A DNA stretch of 64,000 bases from Massilia niastensis DSM 21313 (GTDB taxonomy: Bacteria > Pseudomonadota > Gammaproteobacteria > Burkholderiales > Burkholderiaceae_D): contig NZ_KB908078.1 in assembly GCF_000382345.1 (NCBI RefSeq), positions 162,724 to 226,723 of the forward strand. The letters are read 5' to 3'. Under the pieces are notes generated by a model that saw only the letters and a program-made list of their open reading frames with translations, was not told the origin of the DNA and made no database searches. Positions 57,938 through 64,000 of the stretch are shown here, one piece after another. The translations under genes were made by a program, and so were the position numbers. Position 1 is the first letter of the stretch. Each line of letters opens with the position of its first letter.

Positions 57938-60025
57938 TTACGCCGCCAGCTTCGAGATGTCGGCCACGCGGTTCATCATCCCGTGCAGCGAGGACAGCAG
58001 CGCCAGGCGGTTGTTGCGCAGCGCCAGGTCGTCGGCCATCACCATCACGTCGTTGAAGAAGGCGTCGACGTCGTCGCGCAGCTGGGCCAGGGTCTTGAGC
58101 GTGCCGGTGAAGTCGCCGCGCGCGAAGGCCGCGTCGACTTCCGGGCGCACGCGCGCGATCGCGGCGGCCAGGTTCTTCTCGGCGGCTTCCTGCAACAGGC
58201 CTTCCTGGACCTCGCCGATGGCGGCCTCGGTCTTCTTCAGGATGTTGGTGATGCGCTTGTTGGCGGCGGCCAGCGAGGCCGCCTCGGGCAGTGCGGCGAA
58301 GGCCTGCACCGCTTCCAGGCGCTGCACCACGTCGTCCACGCGGTCCGGGTTCTGCGCCAGCACGGCTTCGACTTCGTTCGGCGAGAAGCCGCGCTCGCGC
58401 AGCATGCCGCGCAGGCGGTCGAGCATGAAGGCGGTGATTTCCGCGCGCGGATCCTTGAACGCGGCCTGGCCTTCGAACACGGCGCAGGCATCGGCCAGCA
58501 GTGCGGACAGCGACAGCGGCAGGCGCTTCTCGACCAGCATGCGCATCACGCCGAGGGCGTGGCGGCGCAGCGCGAACGGATCCTTCTCGCCGGTCGGCTG
58601 CAGGCCGATGGCCCAGATGCCGACCAGGGTTTCGAGCTTGTCGGCCAGCGCGACCGACAGGCCGGTATTCGTCGAGGGCAGGGCGTCGCCGGCGAAGCGC
58701 GGCTGGTAGTGCTCGGAGGCGGCGCGCGCGACTTCGTCGTGCTCGCCGTCGTGGCGCGCGTAGTACGTGCCCATGATGCCCTGCAGCTCGGGGAACTCGC
58801 CCACCATGTCGGTCAGCAGGTCGGCCTTGGCCAGGCGCGCGCCGCGTTCGACCAGCGCCACGTCGAAGCCGAGGCGGCGCGCGATGCCGGCGGCCAGCTC
58901 GGTGACGCGCTCGGTGCGCTCGGCCTGGGTGCCCAGCTTGTTGTGGTAGACCACGTTCTTCAGGTGCAGCAGGCGCGATTCCAGGGTCTTCTTCTTGTCC
59001 TGCTCGAAGAAGAACTTGGCGTCGGACAGGCGCGGGCGCACCACGCGCTCGTTGCCGCCGACGATGGCGCTGGCGTCATCGGTGGCCAGGTTCGAGACGA
59101 TCAGGAAGCGCGAGCGCAGGCGGCCAGCGGCATCGGTCAGCGCGAAGTACTTCTGGTTGGTCTGCATGGTCAGGATCAGGCATTCCTGCGGCACGGCCAG
59201 GAATTCCTCCTCGAACCGGCATTCGTAGACCACCGGCCATTCGACCAGGGCGGCCACTTCGTCGAGCAGCGATTCCGGCATCAGGACCTGGTCGGCGCCG
59301 GCCTTCTCGAGCAGCTGGCGGCGGATGCTGTCCTTGCGCGCTTCCGCGCTGGCCAGCACCTTGCCTTCGCCTTCGAGCACGCGCGCATAGTCGTCGGCGT
59401 GGCGGATCGCGATGGCCTGGTTGTGCGACAGGAAGCGGTGGCCCATGGTGTGGCGGCCGGCGTCCAGGCCGAGCAGGGTCAGGGGCAGCACCTGTTCGCC
59501 GTGCAGGGCGAGCAGCAGGTGCACCGGGCGCACGAACTGCACCGTATCGCCGTCCGGGCGCTGGTAGCTCATGAGCTTGGGGATCGGCAGCCTGGCGACG
59601 GTGTCCGCCAGCACGTCCTGCAGGGCGCCCGCCAGCGCGCTGCCGGCGGCGGTGTAGGTGTAGAAGAAGCTTTCGGCCTTGCCGTCCTGGGCGCGCTCGA
59701 GGTCGGCGATGGACAGGTCGGGGAAGCCCAGCGCGGCCAGCTTCTTGGCCAGCGGGGCGCTCGGCTTGCCTTCCTTGTCCAGGGCGACGCTCACCGGCAG
59801 GACTTTTTCACGGATCGACTTGTCGGGCGAGGTGGCGCGCACCTGCGTGATGGCGACCGCCAGGCGGCGCGGGGTGGCGTAGGAGGTGACGACGCTGCCG
59901 GCTTCCAGGAAGTCGCGCGCCTTCAGGCCGTTGGCGATGCCGGTGGCGAAGGCCGCGCCCAGCTTGACGAGCGCCTTTGGTGGCAGTTCTTCGGTCTGCA
60001 GTTCGACGAGGAGAGTCTGGTTCAT
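57938..60025 (-). CDS. glyS: Glycine--tRNA ligase, beta subunit
   Basis: Beta subunit of the alpha2-beta2 glycyl-tRNA synthetase, 695 residues, the usual size. It begins [20 protein letters not shown] and has the HD-like region with [16 protein letters not shown] and a C-terminal anticodon-binding region ([16 protein letters not shown]). It follows glyQ by 27 bases. Confidence 0.98.
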   Translation of the reverse strand: MNQTLLVELQTEELPPKALVKLGAAFATGIANGLKARDFLEAGSVVTSYATPRRLAVAITQVRATSPDKSIREKVLPVSVALDKEGKPSAPLAKKLAALGFPDLSIADLERAQDGKAESFFYTYTAAGSALAGALQDVLADTVARLPIPKLMSYQRPDGDTVQFVRPVHLLLALHGEQVLPLTLLGLDAGRHTMGHRFLSHNQAIAIRHADDYARVLEGEGKVLASAEARKDSIRRQLLEKAGADQVLMPESLLDEVAALVEWPVVYECRFEEEFLAVPQECLILTMQTNQKYFALTDAAGRLRSRFLIVSNLATDDASAIVGGNERVVRPRLSDAKFFFEQDKKKTLESRLLHLKNVVYHNKLGTQAERTERVTELAAGIARRLGFDVALVERGARLAKADLLTDMVGEFPELQGIMGTYYARHDGEHDEVARAASEHYQPRFAGDALPSTNTGLSVALADKLETLVGIWAIGLQPTGEKDPFALRRHALGVMRMLVEKRLPLSLSALLADACAVFEGQAAFKDPRAEITAFMLDRLRGMLRERGFSPNEVEAVLAQNPDRVDDVVQRLEAVQAFAALPEAASLAAANKRITNILKKTEAAIGEVQEGLLQEAAEKNLAAAIARVRPEVDAAFARGDFTGTLKTLAQLRDDVDAFFNDVMVMADDLALRNNRLALLSSLHGMMNRVADISKLAA

Positions 60026-60052
60026 GGTGTGTTCTTGTCTGTTCCTGGGGGC

Positions 60053-60982
60053 TTAGGCCGCTGCCTTGTCGGCGCCTGGCAGCATGGGGAAGCCGAGCTT
60101 CTCGCGCGAGTCGTAGTAGGCCTGGGCGACCAGGCGCGACAGGGTGCGCACGCGGCCGATGTAGGCGGCGCGCTCGGTCACCGAGATCGCGCCGCGCGCG
60201 TCCAGCAGGTTGAAGCTGTGCGAGGCCTTCATGATCTGCTCGTAGGCCGGCAGGGTCAGTGCCAGCTCGATCAGGCGCTTGGCTTCGGACTCGTGGTTGG
60301 CGAAAGCCTGGAACAGCAGGTCGGTGTTCGAATGCTCGAAGTTGTAGGTCGACTGCTCGACTTCGTTCTGGTGGAAGACGTCGCCGTAGCTGAGCGACTT
60401 CCTGACCGGAGCGCCGGCCGCACCGTTTTCTTCCCACTCGGTCCACACCAGGTCGTAGACGTTTTCCACGCCCTGCAGGTACATCGCGAGGCGCTCGATG
60501 CCGTAGGTGATCTCGCCCAGCACCGGCTTGCAGTCGAGGCCGCCGACCTGCTGGAAGTAGGTGAACTGGGTGACTTCCATGCCGTTGAGCCAGACTTCCC
60601 AGCCCAGGCCCCAGGCGCCCAGGGTCGGGCTTTCCCAGTCGTCCTCGACGAAGCGCACGTCGTTCTTCTTCAGGTCGAGGCCGAGCGCCTCGAGCGAGCC
60701 GAGGTAGAGGTCGAGGATGTTTTCAGGCGCTGGCTTGAGCACCACCTGGTACTGGTAGTAGTGCTGCAGGCGGTTCGGGTTCTCGCCGTAGCGGCCATCC
60801 TTCGGGCGGCGCGAAGGCTGCACATAGGCGGCGCGCCACGGCTCGGGGCCGATCGCGCGCAGGAAGGTGCCGGTGTGGAAAGTGCCCGCGCCGACTTCCA
60901 TGTCGTAAGGCTGGAGCAATGCGCAGCCCTGCTTGTCCCAGTAGGTCTGCAGGGTCAGGATGATTTGTTGGAATGTGAGCAT
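60053..60982 (-). CDS. glyQ: Glycine--tRNA ligase, alpha subunit
   Basis: Catalytic subunit of 309 residues, class II synthetase. It shows [24 protein letters not shown], the motif 2 block [19 protein letters not shown] and [16 protein letters not shown] 60982 matches the family start; an upstream GTG/ATG extension is not conserved-looking. It is paired with glyS. Confidence 0.98.
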   Translation of the reverse strand: MLTFQQIILTLQTYWDKQGCALLQPYDMEVGAGTFHTGTFLRAIGPEPWRAAYVQPSRRPKDGRYGENPNRLQHYYQYQVVLKPAPENILDLYLGSLEALGLDLKKNDVRFVEDDWESPTLGAWGLGWEVWLNGMEVTQFTYFQQVGGLDCKPVLGEITYGIERLAMYLQGVENVYDLVWTEWEENGAAGAPVRKSLSYGDVFHQNEVEQSTYNFEHSNTDLLFQAFANHESEAKRLIELALTLPAYEQIMKASHSFNLLDARGAISVTERAAYIGRVRTLSRLVAQAYYDSREKLGFPMLPGADKAAA

Positions 60983-61084
60983 CTCGGATGGGCGACGCGC
61001 GCACGGGGCCGCGATCACGGTAAGTTTGCCAAATGGCCAATTCTAGCGACTTTCCGCTCCCACTGGGGAGCGGAATTGAGTCAT

Positions 61085-62677
61085 CTATTCGGCTTTGGCG
61101 TTTTTGTTGCGGTATCGACGTCCCGCCAGCCAGGCGGCGGCGAGGACGACAGCGGAAAGCGCCAGGAACAGCGTGTTCCCGAAGCGGATGTAGGGCGTCA
61201 TGCCGGCGGTGCCGCGCACGGTCGCCGTGAGCGCGCCGTCGGCGTAGTACGGCAGCACCTGGGTGATGTTGCCGCGGTGGTCGATGAGGGCGGTGGCGCC
61301 GTCGTTCGTCGAGCGCAGCATCGGCCGGCCGGTTTCGAGCGTGCGCATGCGCGAGATCTGCAGGTGCTGCGGGATCGCGACCGACTGCCCGTACCAGGAC
61401 AGGTTGGACACGTTCAGCAGCATGGTCGCCGGGCGCGGCGCATTGCGCAGCTGGTAGGCGATCTCCTCGCCGAACACGTCCTCGTAGCAGATATTGGGCA
61501 GCACCAGCTGGTCCTTGACGGGGAAGGGCGCCTGCAGGGCGGCGCCGCGCGTGGCGTCGTTCAGCGGGATGTTCATCATGTCGGTGAACCAGCGGAAGCC
61601 CGGCGGGATGAATTCGCCGAACGGCACCAGGTGGGCCTTGTCGTAGCGGTAGGGCTGCGCCGGCTGCTGCGGCGCCAGCGTGATCACGCTGTTCGCATAC
61701 TTGCCGGGACCGTCGAGCAGCGGCATCCCGATGGCCAGGGTGGTGCCGCTGGCGCTGGCGAAGCGCTGCAGGTCCGCCAGGTAGCCCTCGGGCAGCTGCT
61801 GCGGGAAGACCGGGATCGCGGTTTCCGGCGTCGCGACCAGGTCGGCCGGCGCCGCCGTGATCATCGCGCGGTAGCGCTCCAGGATACCGTTCAGGAAGGC
61901 CAGGTCGAACTTGCGGTCCTGCGGAATATTCCCCTGCAGCAGACGCACGGTGATCGGCTGCCCCGTTTCATGGGTCCACTCGACGCCGCGCAGTCCCGCG
62001 CCGGCGGCGAGCACCGCGGCCAAGAGGCCGATGGCGGGCCAGCGCATGCGCTGGGTCAGCATGACGATGCAGGAGGCGCACAGGGCGACCAGGACGCCGA
62101 TGCCGTACACGCCGACCAGCGGCGCATAGCCGGCCAGCGGCGCGACGTCGTGCGCGTAGCCCGAGGCGGCCCAGGGAAAGCCGGTGAAGACCCAGCCGCG
62201 CATCCATTCGGACAGGCCCCAGGTCACCGGCAGCACCAGCAGCAGGAAGGCGCTCACCGGCAGCGACCAGCGCCGCCGCAGCCAGGCGGCCGCGCCGGTG
62301 GCGAAGGCGCCGAACAGGCCCATGTACAGGCCGAGCAGGATCACGCCCACCGTGGCCAGGAGCACCGGCAGGTGCGCGAAGCGGGTCATGAAGATGTACA
62401 GCCAGTGCATCCCCGCCACCGACCAGCCGAAGCCGAAGGCCCAGCCGAGCAGGGTGGCGCGGCGCGTCGAGCCGCCCATGCCGACCTGGTAGAACAGCCA
62501 GGCCAGCGCGAGGAACTGCACCGGCCACCAGCCGGTCGGCTGGAACGACAGCAGGGAGCTCAGGCCGGCCAGGACGGCCGTGGCCAGCGCGACGGGAGAC
62601 GGGCGGGTGCCGCGATCGGCGGTGCCGCGCGCAGTCGAATCCTGCGCCGTCACGGGCTTGGAACGGCGGCGCAGCAT
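61085..62677 (-). CDS. lnt: Apolipoprotein N-acyltransferase
   Basis: Inner-membrane enzyme of 530 residues that adds the third acyl chain to lipoproteins. Several N-terminal membrane helices precede the nitrilase-like periplasmic domain, which has the catalytic triad: Glu in ATPETAIPVFP, Lys in YDKAHLVPFGEF and Cys in PNICYEDVFGE. ATG 62677 overlaps the corC stop by one base. A final helix (LFLALSAVVLAAAWLAG) ends the protein. Confidence 0.97.
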   Translation of the reverse strand: MLRRRSKPVTAQDSTARGTADRGTRPSPVALATAVLAGLSSLLSFQPTGWWPVQFLALAWLFYQVGMGGSTRRATLLGWAFGFGWSVAGMHWLYIFMTRFAHLPVLLATVGVILLGLYMGLFGAFATGAAAWLRRRWSLPVSAFLLLVLPVTWGLSEWMRGWVFTGFPWAASGYAHDVAPLAGYAPLVGVYGIGVLVALCASCIVMLTQRMRWPAIGLLAAVLAAGAGLRGVEWTHETGQPITVRLLQGNIPQDRKFDLAFLNGILERYRAMITAAPADLVATPETAIPVFPQQLPEGYLADLQRFASASGTTLAIGMPLLDGPGKYANSVITLAPQQPAQPYRYDKAHLVPFGEFIPPGFRWFTDMMNIPLNDATRGAALQAPFPVKDQLVLPNICYEDVFGEEIAYQLRNAPRPATMLLNVSNLSWYGQSVAIPQHLQISRMRTLETGRPMLRSTNDGATALIDHRGNITQVLPYYADGALTATVRGTAGMTPYIRFGNTLFLALSAVVLAAAWLAGRRYRNKNAKAE

Positions 62678-63555
62678 CAATCGCGGTCGTCGTCGGCCAG
62701 CGGCAGTTTTTCGACCAGCAGGACGTGGACCTGGCGGGCGTCGGCGCGCAGCACCTCGAAACGCAGGTTGCGCAGGTCGAACACTTCGCCCTTGTGCGGC
62801 ATGCGGCCCAGGTGGCTCGCGGCCAGGCCGCCGATGGTGTCGACGTCGTCCTCGGGCAGGTCGGCGCCGATCTCTTCGTTGAACTGCTCGATCTCGGTCA
62901 GCGCCTTGACGCGCCAGCGCGGGCCCAGCTGGCCCTCCCGGATCGACAGGATGTTGTCCTCTTCCTCGTCGAAGTCGTACTCGTCCTCGATGTCGCCGAC
63001 GATCTGCTCGAGCACGTCCTCGATCGTGATCAGGCCGGCCACGCCGGAGTATTCGTCGACCACGATCGCCATGTGGTTGTGGTTGGCGCGGAAGTCGCGC
63101 AGCAGCACGTTCAGGCGCTTCGATTCGGGGATGAAGATGGCCGGACGCAGCATGTCGCGCACGTCGAACGACTCTTCGGCGTAGTAGCGCAGCAGGTCCT
63201 TGGCCAGCAGGATGCCGACCACCTTGTCGCGTTCTCCCTCGATGGCGGGGAAGCGCGAGTGGGCCGTCTCGAGCACGGTCGGCAGCCAGTCCTCGATCGG
63301 CTTGGTGATGTCGACCACGTCCATCTGGGAGCGCGGCACCATGATGTCGCGCACCGACAGGTCGGAGACCTGGAACACGCCTTCGATCATCGAGAGCGCG
63401 TCGGCGTCGATCAGGTTGCGTTCATGGGCTTCGTGCAGGACTTCGAGCAGTTCGGCACGATTTTCGGGCTCGGGGGAAATCAGCGCGGTCAGCCGTTCGA
63501 ACAGCGACCGGTGGGGTTTGGCGTCCGATCGGACGTCACTGGGATACTCGGGCAT
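62677..63555 (-). CDS. corC: CorC/HlyC family CBS-domain protein
   Basis: Protein of 292 residues with two CBS domains (VRDIMVPRSQMDVVDIT and the HMAIVVDEYSGVAGLITIEDVLEQIVGDIEDE region) and a C-terminal CorC domain. It lacks the membrane domain of larger family members. CorC-type proteins are linked to magnesium/cobalt efflux; the corC-lnt pairing is conserved. ATG 63555 is chosen since the sequence upstream is the REP-like intergenic region. Confidence 0.94.
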   Translation of the reverse strand: MPEYPSDVRSDAKPHRSLFERLTALISPEPENRAELLEVLHEAHERNLIDADALSMIEGVFQVSDLSVRDIMVPRSQMDVVDITKPIEDWLPTVLETAHSRFPAIEGERDKVVGILLAKDLLRYYAEESFDVRDMLRPAIFIPESKRLNVLLRDFRANHNHMAIVVDEYSGVAGLITIEDVLEQIVGDIEDEYDFDEEEDNILSIREGQLGPRWRVKALTEIEQFNEEIGADLPEDDVDTIGGLAASHLGRMPHKGEVFDLRNLRFEVLRADARQVHVLLVEKLPLADDDRD

Positions 63556-63621
63556 AATTGGCGTGAAGCCGTTGTTGCGATGGGCATAGGATACACCAAA
63601 AGGGCGGATGCCTGATTTTGT

Positions 63622-63721
63622 GTAGGGTGGGCGGGCTCTCCCGCCCACGCGTCCAGCGAGCGCGAGCATGCACGAATTGCATGGTGTGGTTGAACGCGTG
63701 GGCGGAGAATCCGCCCACCCT
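63622..63721. repeat. Pair of inverted REP-like palindromes, likely IS110 target
   Basis: The left unit GTAGGGTGGGCGGG-ctct-CCCGCCCACGCGT starts at 63622; the right unit ACGCGTGGGCGG-agaat-CCGCCCACCCT ends at 63721 in inverse orientation. In the similar pair at 26775-26887 the right unit continues with ACG, whereas here the match breaks off after CCACCCT, next to IS110 sequence. Confidence 0.75.
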
Positions 63722-64000
63722 TGTATCTTGATCATATTGGTGGTTAGCTACCGCCAATCGAGGTGAAGACCAGCTTGAGCCCACCCTGAAGGCCCGACCT
63801 TGTAACGTAGATCAAGCCCTTCACCTCATTCTCACACCATATCCAACACTGGACGGTAGCCAAGGGCAATGACCCTGCATGCACAAGGAGAGTGAGTGTG
63901 ATGATCGAGAATACAAGGAGAATTCATGTTTTACCTGGGTGTAGACGTTGCCAAAGCCAAGCTTGATTGCATGCTGCTCGATGGATCGAATGGCAAACTG
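63722..64000 (+). mobile_element. Left part of an IS110-family insertion sequence
   Basis: The element is cut by the window end. It comprises a non-coding left region (63722 to 63925, about 204 bases) and the first 25 codons of the transposase. The left boundary is inferred from where the REP-like repeat is interrupted. In the IS110 subgroup this left region encodes a bridge RNA that guides target choice; in IS1111-type elements it lies on the right side. Which applies cannot be seen here. Confidence 0.65.
63926..64000 (+). CDS. IS110-family transposase, 3' truncated by window end
   Basis: The first 25 codons read MFYLGVDVAKAKLDCML and onward, the usual N-terminus of IS110 DEDD recombinases, with the first acidic residue of the RuvC-like site in GVDVAK. 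AAGGAG at 63915-63920 gives a good ribosome site for ATG 63926. The rest, including the serine-containing domain, lies beyond the window. Confidence 0.88.
   Translation, partial: MFYLGVDVAKAKLDCMLLDGSNGKL

Noticed and set aside
57167..63184. A 6-kb open frame on the plus strand opposite plsC-gmhB-glyS-glyQ-lnt-corC
   Set aside because: It runs through six well-conserved genes on the other strand and has no recognisable domain; it is a GC-rich antisense artefact.

Overview
The window is a GC-rich, gene-dense chromosomal segment. It looks like a member of the Oxalobacteraceae (Burkholderiales), close to Massilia/Telluria. This is inferred from the high-GC codon use, the gene orders (accB-accC-prmA-zinc-ribbon protein; mpl-esterase-ubiC-RNase-tonB-aroE-mtgA; rubredoxin-pilG-H-I-J-chpA; corC-lnt-glyQ-glyS-gmhB-plsC) and the Ala/Lys-rich H1-like protein. 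No tRNA, rRNA or CRISPR array was seen. Nearly everything is housekeeping core genome; the accessory signals sit in intergenic DNA and at the right edge.

Region by region. 1-2961: end of nrdA, then nrdB (class Ia ribonucleotide reductase) and a terminator. 3043-8864: a cytochrome c/PQQ-type sugar dehydrogenase fusion, an orphan GT4 glycosyltransferase, and a pirin-DoxX pair divergent from a LysR regulator. 8865-11338: a 489-base gap with a long inverted repeat, a histone H1-like gene built of 42-bp repeats, and a YggT protein. 11445-18431 (minus strand): PfkB kinase, zinc-ribbon DUF3426 protein, prmA, accC, accB, aroQ, a TlpA-type thioredoxin and a small uncharacterised protein. 18510-26778 (plus strand): mpl, YqiA-type esterase, ubiC, an RNB ribonuclease, a TonB-like protein, aroE, mtgA and corA. 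26929-29159 (minus): hemL and thiD. 29216-38707 (plus): rubredoxin and the Pil-Chp chemosensory operon that controls twitching motility, ending in a 1804-residue CheA-type kinase. 38769-45848: photolyase, then yqgE-ruvX-pyrR-pyrB-dihydroorotase-like-plsC in tight overlap, then apaH. 45951-55609: dTDP-L-rhamnose genes (rfbBACD), a WecA/MraY-type sugar-phosphate transferase behind a structured leader, an H-NS-like protein, a phosphomannomutase and the LPS-core genes waaC and waaA. 55658-63555 (minus): metallopeptidase, plsC, gmhB, glyS, glyQ, lnt and corC. 63722-64000: the left end of an IS110-family element.

Functional links. The surface-polysaccharide genes form one theme: rhamnose donor synthesis, lipid-linked initiation, sugar-1-phosphate supply, heptose and Kdo addition, and gmhB for heptose precursor. 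Peptidoglycan (mpl, mtgA), phospholipid (two plsC genes, accBC) and lipoprotein (lnt) genes complete an envelope-heavy window.

Most interesting signals: (1) a strongly base-paired leader (49431-49577) in front of the WecA-like gene that matches no riboswitch I recognise; (2) a dihydroorotase homologue beside pyrB that lacks the metal-binding HxH motif, so probably a structural ATCase partner; (3) a family of REP-like palindromes that overlap the stop codons of corA and plsC, one of which appears to be the landing site of the IS110 element; (4) paired hairpins in a 43-bp tandem repeat that contain the thiD stop codon; (5) a 25-residue tandem repeat in the ChpA linker.
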